From Alkalicella caledoniensis (GTDB lineage: Bacteria > Bacillota > Proteinivoracia > Proteinivoracales > Proteinivoracaceae), in assembly GCF_014467015.1 (NCBI RefSeq), contig NZ_CP058559.1, positions 2,542,001 through 2,606,000 of the forward strand: DNA of 64,000 bases. The letters run 5' to 3'. A program made the position numbers and the translations under genes. How positions within the stretch are numbered: the first letter of the stretch is position 1; every line of letters starts with the position of its first letter. Shown here piece after piece: positions 52,355 to 62,304 of this stretch. The notes beneath the pieces are model-generated. The model ran no database searches. It had not been told where the DNA came from and saw only the letters and a list, made by a program, of their open reading frames with translations.

Positions 52355-52681
52355 CTAAGGTTTAGGGAACCTTTTTTCGTTTTTCTCTATTTTTTTAATG
52401 ATAGCATCAGCCACATCAATATCCAGGCTATTTGAAAATGATAGACAGTAAATCATGATATCGGCTATTTCCTCTTTTATATTATCAAAATCCCCTGTGT
52501 CCTTTATATTTCTACTTTCATGGATATCTATCCACTGAAATTCTTCCATAAGCTCAGCTGCCTCTATGGAGATGCTCATTGCTAAGTTTTTGGGGCTATG
52601 GTACTGCTCCCAATTTCTATCCCCAACAAATTTCTTAACCCTACCTTTAAGTTCACTTAACGTAACACTACTATCCTTCAA
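52355..52681 (-). CDS. MazG-like nucleotide pyrophosphohydrolase
   Basis: About 108 residues. NLAMSISIEAAELMEEFQW carries the first E-x2-E pair and IKEEIADIMIYCLSFSNSLD the second E-x2-D pair of the MazG/all-alpha NTP pyrophosphatase fold. WEQYHSPKNLA is the typical lead-in of the RS21-C6/MazG-like branch. The TTG start at 52681 has AAGGAG 9 nt upstream. It probably hydrolyses non-canonical NTPs. Confidence 0.87.
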   Translation of the reverse strand: MKDSSVTLSELKGRVKKFVGDRNWEQYHSPKNLAMSISIEAAELMEEFQWIDIHESRNIKDTGDFDNIKEEIADIMIYCLSFSNSLDIDVADAIIKKIEKNEKRFPKP

Positions 52682-52842
52682 AACTATCAACTCCTTGTCT
52701 ATTATTAAACGAAAATGTTTTTTTAAAATTAAGGCTTTCATTTTTGAATTTTATCCGAAAGCTTTAATAATTACTTATTTCACATACAATTTTATCATTA
52801 AAGTAAAATATGGTAAAATACAAGACAGAAAGGGTGAATTTC

Positions 52843-53967
52843 ATGTCTAACGAAAAGAAAATAAAAAACTCTCTACAAGCTATAGTCCTTAGGATTAGTG
52901 ATAAGAATACATTTCAAAAAATGGAAGTAATGCCCCAAGATGGTAGAAAAGGAAAACTCCTGTATGAAGGTAATGAAATAGTATGGGTACATAAAAATAA
53001 AAAGGAACCAATCCCTTTAAACAAAATAGCAGACAAAATAGTGGAATTTTTAGCTGGGCAGGATGGTAAACTAGAAATTATTGAGCGTGGAACTAAAATA
53101 TCCGTGGATATAAAGGGAAGCCAGGTGAAAATTTCCTTTAGCACAATAGATGAACCTGTTGCAGAGGTGAAAGAAGCAGAAGCGGGTACAAGGCAACAAT
53201 TTATCAAAGCTCAAGAGGCCAGTCATTTACTTAAAGCTATCGGTATCATGAATACATTAGGGGAAATACCACAAGATAAAAGAAGGAAATACTATCAAAT
53301 AGATAGATTTGTTGAGTTACTAGATAATTATCTGAAGGACTGGCCCAATGACAAAGAACTTGTAGTAGTGGATTGTGGTTGTGGTAAATCATATTTAAGC
53401 TTTGTTCTTAACTATTATCTACAAGATAAACTAAGAAAAAAATGTTACTTCATAGGTATAGATGGTAACAAAGAAGTCATAGCAGCATCTGAAAAAATTA
53501 GTGAAGAATTAGGATACAGAAATATGGAATTTCACCCTGTTAGGATAGAAGAATTTCACACAAATAAAGATGTGAGCCTAGTACTTAGCTTACATGCTTG
53601 TGATATAGCAACAGATCAACAACTTGGTTTGGGTGTTAGACTAGGAGCAGATCATATAATAGCAGTGCCATGCTGTCAAAAGGATCTACGGGATCAGCTG
53701 AACTATAATGACCTACAAGACTTTGCCCGCTTCCCTATATTAAAGAACAGACTTTCAGATGTTATAACAGATGGTATAAGGGTACTAGGTTTAGAAGCCC
53801 ATGGCTATAAAGTTAATGTGGTCGAATACATTTCACCCCTAGAAACTCCTAAAAACATTATGATTCGAGCAGAAAAAAAGGGCGAAAACACAAAAGCCCA
53901 GAAAAGATATGACGAAGCAAAGAAATACTGGGGAGTATCCCCGGCAATGGATAGGTATGTGTATTAG
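52843..53967 (+). CDS. Class I SAM-dependent methyltransferase
   Basis: 374 residues. The first 150 residues form an unassigned N-terminal domain. The methyltransferase core has motif I VVVDCGCGKSYLSFVLNYYL, an acidic motif II region YFIGIDGNKEVI, LVLSLHACDIATDQQL near residue 245 and AVPCCQKDLRDQL. The HACD and PCC motifs resemble the TRM13/METTL-type tRNA methyltransferase branch, but the substrate is not certain. The ATG at 52843 has AAAGGGTG upstream. Confidence 0.85.
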   Translation: MSNEKKIKNSLQAIVLRISDKNTFQKMEVMPQDGRKGKLLYEGNEIVWVHKNKKEPIPLNKIADKIVEFLAGQDGKLEIIERGTKISVDIKGSQVKISFSTIDEPVAEVKEAEAGTRQQFIKAQEASHLLKAIGIMNTLGEIPQDKRRKYYQIDRFVELLDNYLKDWPNDKELVVVDCGCGKSYLSFVLNYYLQDKLRKKCYFIGIDGNKEVIAASEKISEELGYRNMEFHPVRIEEFHTNKDVSLVLSLHACDIATDQQLGLGVRLGADHIIAVPCCQKDLRDQLNYNDLQDFARFPILKNRLSDVITDGIRVLGLEAHGYKVNVVEYISPLETPKNIMIRAEKKGENTKAQKRYDEAKKYWGVSPAMDRYVY

Positions 53968-54027
53968 GCTATGAAAGTTAATGCTTACGCTGTTTGCCTT
54001 TTCCATGGCTTATCTTTATATTTAGAC

Positions 54028-54061
54028 ACAAAAAAAACAGTTCCTCCTTCGAGGAACTGTT
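54028..54061 (-). terminator. Terminator of the cold shock gene
   Basis: AACAGTTCCTC pairs with GAGGAACTGTT with loop CTTC/GAAG; on the minus strand it is followed by eight T residues. Confidence 0.92.
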
Positions 54062-54072
54062 ATATTTGCATA

Positions 54073-54273
54073 CTAAAGTTTGTTAACGTTAGCTGCTTGA
54101 GGACCACGGCTACCTTCGGTAATTTCGAAAGAAACTCTTTGTCCTTCTTCTAGAGTTTTGAAGCCGTCTCCTTGGATAGCTGAGAAGTGTACAAACACGT
54201 CAGAACCACCTTCGATAGAGATGAATCCGTAACCTTTCTCTGCGTTAAACCATTTTACGATACCTTCTTGCAT
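54073..54273 (-). CDS. Cold shock protein (CspA family)
   Basis: 66 residues, the normal length of CSD proteins. RNP1 reads [11 protein letters not shown] and RNP2 [10 protein letters not shown]. It acts as an RNA chaperone. TAGGAGG lies 8 nt upstream of the ATG. The transcript has a long 5' leader of about 120 nt with a hairpin, as is typical for csp mRNAs. Confidence 0.97.
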   Translation of the reverse strand: MQEGIVKWFNAEKGYGFISIEGGSDVFVHFSAIQGDGFKTLEEGQRVSFEITEGSRGPQAANVNKL

Positions 54274-54369
54274 TTACTTAACCTCCTATAACTTACCCAT
54301 TTTTTGGGCTGACCCTAAAAAATTTTTTTGAACAAATCGCTCTATCCATAAGACAAGCAGCAATTTGTT

Positions 54370-54394
54370 GTACAAAAGAGGTCGCCTTTTGTAC
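54370..54394 (-). promoter_or_regulatory. Hairpin at the start of the csp 5' leader
   Basis: GTACAAAAG and CTTTTGTAC pair perfectly (9 bp, 7-nt loop), a few bases downstream of the promoter. It may stabilise the leader or serve in temperature-dependent control. The region 54431-54597 holds no further gene. Confidence 0.6.
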
Positions 54395-54401
54395 TTTCTT
54401 T

Positions 54402-54430
54402 ATAATACCATTGACCCCAAAAAAAGTCAA
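54402..54430 (-). promoter_or_regulatory. Promoter of the csp gene
   Basis: On the minus strand TTGACT (54425-54430), a 17-nt spacer and TATTAT (54402-54407). Confidence 0.8.
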
Positions 54431-54597
54431 ACAATATGATGTATTTTATTTGCATAAATTGGGCATAGAATGGTTACTATTTAATGAGATGTGATATACT
54501 TATTAAGGCAAATATACAGTAAATTTGGGAAGTCAGTTAGCTGTAAAATATTAGTATTTACTTTGCAAATAACATTAAATTAAAAGGAGCCTTTTAT

Positions 54598-56181
54598 ATG
54601 ATCCGTGTTTCCGATATAAAATTAACAATCCATGAAGATAAAGAGAAAATATTAAGGGATAAGATATCAAAAGCCCTTAGGATAAACTCAAACGACATAA
54701 TTACTTACAATATATTTAAAGAGTCCATAGATGCCCGTAAGCAAGATATGATTTTTTTTACATATACAGTAGATGTAAAACTCAGTAAGGGGCAAGAAGA
54801 TGCCCTTAGGGAAAAGGGATTTAAAGAGACACCTAACTTGGAATACAAATACCCTAGTAAAGGTAAAAAATCTCTGAATAAACCACCTGTTATTGTGGGT
54901 AGTGGACCAGCAGGACTGTTCTGTGCCTTACTTCTTTCTCAAATGGGGTATAATCCAATACTGATTGAACGGGGAGAAGATGTAGATAAGCGTACCTACA
55001 CTGTAAATGAGTTTTGGAAACAGGGTAGTTTAAACCCCGAGAGCAACGTGCAATTCGGAGAGGGTGGAGCAGGTACTTTTTCAGATGGAAAGCTCACTAC
55101 ACTGATTAAAGATAAAAGATGTAGGAAAATACTTGAGGAAATGGTTAAAGCAGGTGCGCCAGATGCGATTATGTACTCCCATAAGCCCCATGTGGGAACA
55201 GATATATTAAAAAATGTTGTTAAAACCATTAGAGAGCAAATAATTAAAAATGGTGGGCAAGTCTTATTTGGAACAAAACTTCTGGAAGTTATAACAGAGG
55301 GTGACAAAGTTAGGTGTATACATACAAATCAAGGGGAGTTAGAAACAGAAACACTGGTTTTAGCTTTGGGACACAGCGCTAGGGATACCTTTGAGATGTT
55401 GTATGATAAAGGTATCAACATAGAACAAAAAGCATTTTCCATAGGGGTGAGGGTAGAACATCCCCAGAGGCTTATAAATGAGGCTCAATACAAAGGCTTT
55501 GCAGATCATCCCAAGTTAGGGGCTGCTGAGTATAAGTTGGTCTATCACTCCAAAAGTGGAAGAAGCGCTTATAGCTTTTGTATGTGCCCAGGGGGTATGG
55601 TAGTGGCTGCAGCGTCTGAACCTGGGCACGTGGTTACAAATGGAATGAGTGAACATGCCAGAGATAGGGATAATGCTAACAGTGCATTATTAGTGGGAGT
55701 TACAACCGAGGATTTTGGAAGTGCACATCCTTTAGCTGGGGTGGAATTTCAGCGCAAATGGGAGAAGAGAGCTTTCGAGATAGGTGGAAAAAACTACAAT
55801 GCACCAGCTCAGCTTGTAGGGGATTTTTTGGAGGGTAGGGAATCTACAAAGCTAGGACATGTGATCCCATCTTACAAAAAGGATATTACATTAACGGATT
55901 TGACCGAAGTACTGCCAGATTACGTAACAGAAACTTTAAAGGAAGCCATAGTGGATTTTGACAAAAAAATAAAAGGCTTCGCCAACCCCCATGCAATACT
56001 CACAGGTGTTGAAACAAGAAGTTCATCACCAATCCGCATACTGAGAAACGAAAAATATCAGAGCAATATAGAAGGTATTTACCCCTGCGGAGAAGGAGCT
56101 GGCTATGCTGGAGGAATTATTTCTGCAGCAGTGGATGGATTACGGGTAGCCGAGGCTATAATACAGGAATATAAAAAGTAG
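54598..56181 (+). CDS. FAD-dependent dehydrogenase (COG2509-type)
   Basis: 527 residues. The dinucleotide-binding motif PPVIVGSGPAGLFCALLLSQ near residue 100 is followed by GEGGAGTFSDGKLTT, characteristic of this family. The C-terminal FAD motif is GIYPCGEGAGYAGGIISAAV. The N-terminal 90 residues form a separate small domain, as usual for the group. AAAGGAG precedes the ATG at spacing 9. Physiological substrate unknown. It ends beside a purine-rich tandem tract. Confidence 0.92.
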   Translation: MIRVSDIKLTIHEDKEKILRDKISKALRINSNDIITYNIFKESIDARKQDMIFFTYTVDVKLSKGQEDALREKGFKETPNLEYKYPSKGKKSLNKPPVIVGSGPAGLFCALLLSQMGYNPILIERGEDVDKRTYTVNEFWKQGSLNPESNVQFGEGGAGTFSDGKLTTLIKDKRCRKILEEMVKAGAPDAIMYSHKPHVGTDILKNVVKTIREQIIKNGGQVLFGTKLLEVITEGDKVRCIHTNQGELETETLVLALGHSARDTFEMLYDKGINIEQKAFSIGVRVEHPQRLINEAQYKGFADHPKLGAAEYKLVYHSKSGRSAYSFCMCPGGMVVAAASEPGHVVTNGMSEHARDRDNANSALLVGVTTEDFGSAHPLAGVEFQRKWEKRAFEIGGKNYNAPAQLVGDFLEGRESTKLGHVIPSYKKDITLTDLTEVLPDYVTETLKEAIVDFDKKIKGFANPHAILTGVETRSSSPIRILRNEKYQSNIEGIYPCGEGAGYAGGIISAAVDGLRVAEAIIQEYKK

Positions 56182-56235
56182 AAAGTAGAAAGGAGAAAGT
56201 AGAAAGTGGAAAGCAGACAGTAGACAGCAGACAAG
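56177..56235 (+). repeat. Purine-rich short tandem tract and dispersed-repeat debris
   Basis: Degenerate AGTAGAA/AGGAGAA units pass into GCAGACA/GTAGACA units, starting within the last codons of the FAD dehydrogenase gene. The rest of the 56236-56589 intergenic region includes a stretch TCTCTTTTAAAATC and GTGACCATATG that resembles pieces of the direct repeats at 44.7 and 45.6 kb. No gene is seen. Confidence 0.65.
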
Positions 56236-56589
56236 AAAAACGAAAATTTATATTCACATAAGCTTTTAGTTTTTAGCTTTTAGTACAGTGTACATAATTT
56301 TGCTCTGTTAATCTGTAGTAGCTTTTAATCTCTTTTAAAATCAGTGTAATCCGTGACCATATGTTTACTCTTTGAACTTAAGCCTTTAGCGCAAACGCAA
56401 AAGCTTAGGTATTCAGCAGTAAGGAAAAGCTAACCTACTATGTTATATATATTTTTTCAAAAAATCAACTAATAATAACAGGAATTCTTACTGTTATGTA
56501 GAATAGGGTATATATGGTTATATATTTGCTAAACTTTGGATATCTTATTTAAGAAGATATACCTAAAGATAGTGTAGGAGGTGCTTTTT

Positions 56590-58272
56590 GTGGATTACAA
56601 TATTTTAATTGGTGGTTCCGCAGGTCAAGGTGTTGATACAGTAGGAACCTTTGTAGAGAAAGCTCTAAAAAGAATGGGCTACTATGTTTTTTCAAACAAG
56701 GATTATATGTCTAGGATAAGGGGTGGGCATAATTTTACATTAGTTAGGTTTTCAGACAACCCCCTATGTGCCCATAAAGACGATGTGGATGTGATCATAG
56801 CCTTAAATGAAGAAACAGTGAGGGTCCACAGAGAAAAACTAACTCCCAATGGGAAGGTAGTCTGTGACGTAGCCTTTGGCAAAGAGGATGATAAAAATCT
56901 TAATCTACCACTAAAAGAAGCGGCTAAAAATGCTGGGAACCCTAAAGTTATGGGTTCAGCTGCAGTTGGTGCCACATTGAAATTATTTGGCATTCAGACG
57001 GCCAAATTAGAAGAATTTCTTAATGAGGTATATGATGGTGAGATTTTAGCTGCAAATTTAAAAGCCGTTGAAGAAGGATATAAAATGGTAGATACAATCT
57101 TTCAAACAACTCCACCACCTGGTGAAGATAAGCATATTTTAATAAACGGTAACGAAGCTGTTGCACTGGGAACAGTTGCCGCAGGTTGTACTTTTTATTC
57201 TGCTTATCCAATGACACCAGCAACTGGTATAATGAGTTATTTAGCAAAATTACAAGAAGATGCCAACATAGTTGTAGAACAAGCAGAAGATGAAATCGCT
57301 GCAATTATAATGGCCCTTGGTGCTTCTTATGGTGGAGTAAGAGCCATGACTGGTTCATCCGGTGGTGGTTTTGCACTAATGGTTGAAGCCATGGGCTTTG
57401 CAGGTATTGGTGAAATTCCACTGGTTGTTGCGGAAGTTCAAAGACCAGGTCCGGCAACGGGCCTACCAACTAGAACAGAACAAGCTGATTTGAAATTTAT
57501 AATAAACTGCTCCCAAGGGGAATTCCCCTTAATGGTCATCGCCATAAGGGATGTTCAAGATGCATTTTATCAAACCACAAGGGCTTTTAATTTAGCAGAA
57601 AAATATCAGATGCCAGTTGTAATAGTAAGTGATCAATACTTAGCTGATTACTATCAAACCGTTGAGCCTTTTGATTTTTCTAAGGTAACCATCGATAGGC
57701 AGCTAGCTGGAGAAGAAGCAATAAATTCAGATGGAGTTTATCGTAGATATTCCTTAACAGAAAACGGCATATCTCCTAGGATTATCCCTGGTAAGATAGA
57801 AAATCAATTAGTATTTGTTGATAGTGATGAACATGATGAAGAAGGACATATAACTGAATCTGCTCAAGTTAGGGTAGAGATGGTTAATAAGCGAATGAAG
57901 AAACTTGAGGAATTAAAAAAGGAACTTCAAGAGCCTGTAAAGGTAGGAGAAGAAAAAGGTAAAACCCTTTTAGTAGCGTGGGGCTCTACCTATGGACCAC
58001 TTAAAGAAGCTACTGAAAGGCTGGTTTCTGAAGGTATTTCAGTGACTTCACTAATTTTTGGTGACATATGGCCACTCCCTGAGAAGGAGTTTATAGAGCT
58101 GGCTAAAACAGCTGAAAAGATTGTAAACATTGAAGGTAATGCAACTGGACAGCTAAAAGACATTATAAGACAACAAACTGGTGTAAACTGCGTTCAAAGT
58201 ATACTAAAATACGACGGTAGAGCCTTTAGTTCACAAGAACTTTACAATAGAATCAAAGGGGAGGTGCTTTAA
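56590..58272 (+). CDS. korA: 2-oxoacid:ferredoxin oxidoreductase, fused gamma-alpha subunit (KorA-type)
   Basis: 560 residues. The first 175 form the gamma domain (ILIGGSAGQGVDTVGTF, then YMSRIRGGHNF). The rest is the alpha subunit with the pyrimidine-binding domain: GNEAVALGTVAAGCTFYSAY, PMTPATGIM, then VVAEVQRPGPATGLPTRTEQ, the KorA hallmark. The C-terminal domain II starts KTLLVAWGSTYGPLKEA. The GTG start has TAGGAGGTG 8 nt upstream. With KorB it oxidises 2-oxoglutarate or a related 2-oxoacid, with CoA and ferredoxin. Confidence 0.95.
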   Translation: MDYNILIGGSAGQGVDTVGTFVEKALKRMGYYVFSNKDYMSRIRGGHNFTLVRFSDNPLCAHKDDVDVIIALNEETVRVHREKLTPNGKVVCDVAFGKEDDKNLNLPLKEAAKNAGNPKVMGSAAVGATLKLFGIQTAKLEEFLNEVYDGEILAANLKAVEEGYKMVDTIFQTTPPPGEDKHILINGNEAVALGTVAAGCTFYSAYPMTPATGIMSYLAKLQEDANIVVEQAEDEIAAIIMALGASYGGVRAMTGSSGGGFALMVEAMGFAGIGEIPLVVAEVQRPGPATGLPTRTEQADLKFIINCSQGEFPLMVIAIRDVQDAFYQTTRAFNLAEKYQMPVVIVSDQYLADYYQTVEPFDFSKVTIDRQLAGEEAINSDGVYRRYSLTENGISPRIIPGKIENQLVFVDSDEHDEEGHITESAQVRVEMVNKRMKKLEELKKELQEPVKVGEEKGKTLLVAWGSTYGPLKEATERLVSEGISVTSLIFGDIWPLPEKEFIELAKTAEKIVNIEGNATGQLKDIIRQQTGVNCVQSILKYDGRAFSSQELYNRIKGEVL

Positions 58273-58273
58273 T

Positions 58274-59122
58274 ATGTGTGAATTCAAAACCTTTGATACT
58301 GCATGGTGTCCTGGATGTGGAAACTTTGGTATATTAAAAGCCCTAAAAAGAGCTTTAACAGAGCTAGGGAAGAAACCCCATGAAGTGGTTATTTCTTCAG
58401 GAATTGGGCAAGCTGCTAAAACACCCCATTATATTAGTGTTAATGGGTTTAATGGTCTACATGGTAGAGCTGTGCCAGCTGGTGCTGCAATTAAAATCGC
58501 CAACAAAGACCTAACTGTTATAGTGGAATCAGGTGAAGGAGATACCTACGGTGAAGGTGGAAACCATTTTATCCATAATGTTAGAAGAAATGTGGATATA
58601 GCTCACTTTGTCCACAACAACCAAATCTACGGGCTGACTAAAGGGCAAGCGTCCCCAACAACGGCCAAGGGACAAAAGACAGGTATCCAAACAATGGGAG
58701 TACTACACGAACAGTTTAATCCATTGGCTGTGGCAATTACCATGGGTGCGACCTTTGTGGCAAGATCATTTTCAGGAAATGAAGAACATCTTGTTTCCAT
58801 GATGAAAGCAGCCATAGAACACAAAGGTTATGCTTTACTTGATATAATGCAACCTTGCATTACCTACAATAAAGTAAATACATTCAAATGGTATAAAGAT
58901 AGAGTAAAACCCATAGATGAGAGCTATAGCCCAACTGATAAGTTTGAAGCTTACAAGCTAGCCCATCAATGGGGAGATGATGGAATTCCTATTGGTATTT
59001 TATATAAGAAAGAGGAACCAACATATATAGATAAAATTGAATTTTTAAAACAAGGTGAGCCTCTAGTTGATAGAAAGCTAGATCCCAAAAATGCAGAAAA
59101 GTACATGGCTGACTTTAGATAG
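58274..59122 (+). CDS. korB: 2-oxoacid:ferredoxin oxidoreductase, beta subunit (KorB-type)
   Basis: 282 residues. AWCPGCGNFGILKALKRAL and GIGQAAKTPHYI are followed by the TPP/Mg-binding region VIVESGEGDTYGEGGNHFIH and NNQIYGLTKGQASPTT. It begins 1 nt after the korA stop, with GGGGAGGTG upstream. The gene for the ArsC-like protein follows 12 nt downstream. Confidence 0.95.
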   Translation: MCEFKTFDTAWCPGCGNFGILKALKRALTELGKKPHEVVISSGIGQAAKTPHYISVNGFNGLHGRAVPAGAAIKIANKDLTVIVESGEGDTYGEGGNHFIHNVRRNVDIAHFVHNNQIYGLTKGQASPTTAKGQKTGIQTMGVLHEQFNPLAVAITMGATFVARSFSGNEEHLVSMMKAAIEHKGYALLDIMQPCITYNKVNTFKWYKDRVKPIDESYSPTDKFEAYKLAHQWGDDGIPIGILYKKEEPTYIDKIEFLKQGEPLVDRKLDPKNAEKYMADFR

Positions 59123-59134
59123 GAGCTGGAATAT

Positions 59135-59494
59135 ATGAAATGGCTATTTATGGATTATCCCAGTTGAACCAGTGCCAGAAAAGCCAAGGCTTGGCTTCAA
59201 GAACATGATGTAAACTTCGAATCAAGGCATATAGTTAAGGATAATCTGAACCCAGAAGAAATTAAAGAATTGTATGATATAAGTGATGTATCCTTAGACA
59301 AATTTTTTAACTCCAACGGTAAGGTTTACAAAGAGATGGGCTTAAAAGATAAGCTCAAAGATATGTCAGAAAAAGAGAAACTAGAACTTTTGGCCTCAGA
59401 CGGCATGCTAGTAAAAAGACCAATAGTAACAGACCGAAAAGAGACAGTAATAATAGGCTTTAAGGAAAAAGAGTACGAAGAAAAAGTGAAATAG
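59135..59494 (+). CDS. ArsC/Spx-family thioredoxin-fold protein, probable selenoprotein (in-frame TGA)
   Basis: Read through one TGA, the gene gives 119 residues: MKWLFMDYPS-U-TSARKAKAWL and onward to DGMLVKRPIV and VIIGFKEKEYEE. This is the complete ArsC-like fold. In this family the start is usually YPKCSTCRKAK, so the TGA (59165-59167) sits exactly at the catalytic first cysteine; the second Cys is replaced by Ala. AGGAG precedes the ATG, and the frame is open on both sides. A stem-loop lies at 59181-59197, with its loop 20 nt after TGA, as expected for a bacterial SECIS. A nonsense mutation is the alternative. Confidence 0.8.
59181..59197 (+). promoter_or_regulatory. Candidate bacterial SECIS stem-loop
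   Basis: AAGCCAA and TTGGCTT form a perfect 7-bp stem capped by the loop GGC. The loop starts 20 nt after the TGA, within the 16-37 nt distance typical of bacterial SECIS elements. The loop carries GG as expected. Confidence 0.65.
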
Positions 59495-59534
59495 CAAAAC
59501 AATCCCCGGGAATTTATCTTGGGGATTGTTTTTG
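59495..59534 (+). terminator. Terminator of the korAB-arsC-like operon
   Basis: CAAAACAATCCCC pairs with GGGGATTGTTTTTG, ending in TTTTT. It directly follows the stop, which supports the ArsC-like gene being the last of the operon. Confidence 0.9.
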
Positions 59535-59644
59535 CCCAACTACACACATCTGATTCCACTAATTTACCAATTAACAGTGGATATAACTGGGGCGATAGAA
59601 TATAATATTTAAATAGAGAGAATGAATGAAGGAGTTGAGTCCCC

Positions 59645-60709
59645 ATGAAAAAAATAGTTCTAACCGGTGGTGGATCTGCTGGCCATGTTACACCAAACAT
59701 TGCTCTTATACCTAGACTTAAAGAATTAGGCTATGAAATACATTACATTGGATCAGTAAAGGGTATAGAAAGAAAGCTCATAGAAGATATCGGGATTAAG
59801 TATTACCCCATATCATCAGGTAAGCTCAGAAGATATTTTGATAAGCAAAATTTCACTGATCCCTTTAGGATAATGAAGGGTGTAGCTCAAGCATATAGAA
59901 TTCTAGGTAAAATAAAGCCAGATGTTATTTTTTCCAAAGGTGGATTTGTTACAGTTCCTGTTATTTTAGGGGGAAAAATAAGAGGGGTGCCAACTGTTAT
60001 CCATGAATCAGACTTTACTCCAGGACTTGCTAACAAACTTGTTATCCCAGTGGCAAAAAAAGTATGTGTAACATTCCCAGAGACAGTGAAGCACATACCA
60101 AAAGACAAAGGTGTATATACAGGAACACCCATAAGACCAGAGGTACACCAAGGTAAAAAAGAGATGGGATATGCATTAGCAGGCTTTAATCCATCAAAAC
60201 CCACAATCATGGTAGTAGGAGGAAGCTTGGGTTCTAAAAAATTAAATGACTCAGTCAGAGAAATACTACCTGACCTTTTAAAAGAATTCCAAATAGTACA
60301 CTTGTGTGGACAAGGGAATTTAAGTGAAGAGCATAAAGGATTGAGTGGCTATGTTCAGTACGAATATGTTAAAGAAGATTTGCCCCATTTCTTTGCTATG
60401 GCTGACCTTGTTATATCCAGGGCAGGTGCAAACTCCATATATGAGCTATTAGCCCTTAAAAAGCCGAACATACTTGTACCTCTTTCTGCTAAGGCTAGTA
60501 GAGGCGATCAGATCCTAAATGCCAACTCCTTTGAAAAAATGGGCTATAGTAAAGTATTGCAAGAAGAGGCTATAACTAATGATATACTTTTAAATGTAAT
60601 AAATGATGTATATAAAAACAAAGATAAATATATTCAAGCAATGACCAAAAGCACATCCACAGACGGCACAGCAAGAGTACTAGAAATAATTAAACAGTAT
60701 AGTAAGTAG
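59645..60709 (+). CDS. murG: UDP-GlcNAc transferase MurG
   Basis: 354 residues. It transfers GlcNAc to lipid I to make lipid II at the inner membrane face. The glycine-rich TGGGSAGHVTPNIALIPRL opens the N-domain. FSKGGFVTVPVI is the second G-loop. The UDP-GlcNAc-binding region holds VVGGSLGSKKLND and VISRAGANSIYELLALKKPN. It is not inside a mur/fts cluster here. AAGGAGTTGAG precedes the ATG. Confidence 0.95.
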   Translation: MKKIVLTGGGSAGHVTPNIALIPRLKELGYEIHYIGSVKGIERKLIEDIGIKYYPISSGKLRRYFDKQNFTDPFRIMKGVAQAYRILGKIKPDVIFSKGGFVTVPVILGGKIRGVPTVIHESDFTPGLANKLVIPVAKKVCVTFPETVKHIPKDKGVYTGTPIRPEVHQGKKEMGYALAGFNPSKPTIMVVGGSLGSKKLNDSVREILPDLLKEFQIVHLCGQGNLSEEHKGLSGYVQYEYVKEDLPHFFAMADLVISRAGANSIYELLALKKPNILVPLSAKASRGDQILNANSFEKMGYSKVLQEEAITNDILLNVINDVYKNKDKYIQAMTKSTSTDGTARVLEIIKQYSK

Positions 60710-60734
60710 TATAGAACGTGTAAATCCTAACCAA

Positions 60735-60833
60735 CCCTTGAACTAAAGGTTTCTCTTAAAGATCATATAGATCATGTAGATCCGTGGCTAAGCCTTTGAA
60801 CTAAGGCCTTGCTCTTAAAGATCATATAGATCA
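60735..60833. repeat. Short tandem intergenic repeat
   Basis: Two about 40-bp units (60736-60773 and 60793-60833) share CTTGAACTAA and TCTTAAAGATCATATAGATC, linked by GATCCGTGGCTAAGCC. It resembles dispersed intergenic repeat DNA; no gene is present. Confidence 0.7.
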
Positions 60834-60915
60834 GTCAGAAGTTTTACTCTAGACACTTTAAAAAACTAAAGCAATACATTATAATAAAGTTAATTCTATT
60901 TTGGGAGGTAAATAA

Positions 60916-62268
60916 ATGCAAAAGCCAGTAACATTTGACTACTTAAAAGCTAAAGATTTCATAAACTCACAGGAAATCCTGAACATGCAACCATTTGTGG
61001 AAGCTGCCCACGAAATGTTACATCAAAAAACAGGTGCAGGTAATGACTTTTTAGGATGGATCGATTTACCCGAAAACTACGATAAAGAAGAATTTGCAAG
61101 GATTAAATCAGCTGCAAAGAAAATACAAAAAAAAGCTGATGTTCTATTAGTTATTGGCATAGGTGGTTCTTATCTTGGAGCTAAAGCAGCCCTTGATATG
61201 CTAAACCACACTTTCTACAATGGCTTGCCAAAGGAAAAACGTAATGCTCCAGAGATTTACTTCGTAGGCCATAACATTAGCGGTACATACCTTAAAGACT
61301 TGTTAGAGGTTATAGAAGGAAAAGAAATTGCAGTAAATGTCATATCTAAATCAGGAACAACCACTGAACCTGCCATTGCCTTTAGAATCTTTAGGGAGTA
61401 TTTGGAAAACAAGTATGGTATAGAAGAAGCAAAGGAAAGAATATTTGCAACAACTGATAGTAGTAAAGGTGCATTAAGAAGCCTAGCTGATGAGCAAGGA
61501 TACGAGACTTTCGTAATTCCTGATGACGTTGGAGGTAGATTCTCTGTACTAACAGCAGTAGGACTTTTACCCATCGCAGCCAGTGGTGTGAACATAGATG
61601 AAATGATGGAAGGGGCTAAAAAGGCTAGACTAGACCTTATGGAGACTTCCCTTGACAAGAATCATTGTTACCAGTATGCTGTGGCAAGAAACGCCCTATA
61701 TAGAAAAGGCAAAACAATTGAGATCATGGTTAACTACGAGCCAAGCCTTCAATACTTTTCTGAATGGTGGAAACAACTTTTTGGTGAAAGTGAAGGAAAA
61801 GATCAAAAAGGAATATTCCCAAGTAGTGTGAATTTCTCAACAGATTTACATTCAATGGGACAGTACATACAAGATGGTATTAGAAATATCTTTGAAACAG
61901 TGTTACATGTGAACTCAGTAAGAGAAGATGTTGCCATAAAAGAAGCAAGCTCTGACCTAGATGGACTAAATTATCTATCAGGGAAAACCATGGATTTTGT
62001 AAACAAAAAAGCTTTTGAAGGTACAATGCTAGCTCATACAGATGGTGGTGTCCCAAACCTGATAGTTAATATTCCAGAGCTGACACCATACTATTTCGGA
62101 TATATGGCGTATTTCTTTGAGAAAGCTTGTGGTATCAGTGGTTATTTACTTGGGGTTAACCCATTTGACCAACCAGGTGTTGAGGACTATAAAAGGAACA
62201 TGTTTGCCTTATTAGGGAAGCCAGGCTTTGAAGTACAAAAGGAAGAACTAGAAAAAAGATTAAAATAA
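60916..62268 (+). CDS. pgi: Glucose-6-phosphate isomerase
   Basis: 450 residues, the length usual in Firmicutes. Landmarks are [59 protein letters not shown] (PGI signature 1) and [20 protein letters not shown] (signature 2). It converts glucose-6-P and fructose-6-P in the cytoplasm. GGGAGG precedes the ATG. It is monocistronic. Confidence 0.97.
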   Translation: MQKPVTFDYLKAKDFINSQEILNMQPFVEAAHEMLHQKTGAGNDFLGWIDLPENYDKEEFARIKSAAKKIQKKADVLLVIGIGGSYLGAKAALDMLNHTFYNGLPKEKRNAPEIYFVGHNISGTYLKDLLEVIEGKEIAVNVISKSGTTTEPAIAFRIFREYLENKYGIEEAKERIFATTDSSKGALRSLADEQGYETFVIPDDVGGRFSVLTAVGLLPIAASGVNIDEMMEGAKKARLDLMETSLDKNHCYQYAVARNALYRKGKTIEIMVNYEPSLQYFSEWWKQLFGESEGKDQKGIFPSSVNFSTDLHSMGQYIQDGIRNIFETVLHVNSVREDVAIKEASSDLDGLNYLSGKTMDFVNKKAFEGTMLAHTDGGVPNLIVNIPELTPYYFGYMAYFFEKACGISGYLLGVNPFDQPGVEDYKRNMFALLGKPGFEVQKEELEKRLK

Positions 62269-62274
62269 CAATCC

Positions 62275-62304
62275 CAAAACCCAAGCCTTTAGGCTTGGGT
62301 TTTG
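62275..62304 (+). terminator. Terminator after pgi
   Basis: CAAAACCCAAGCC pairs perfectly with GGCTTGGGTTTTG. Confidence 0.9.
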
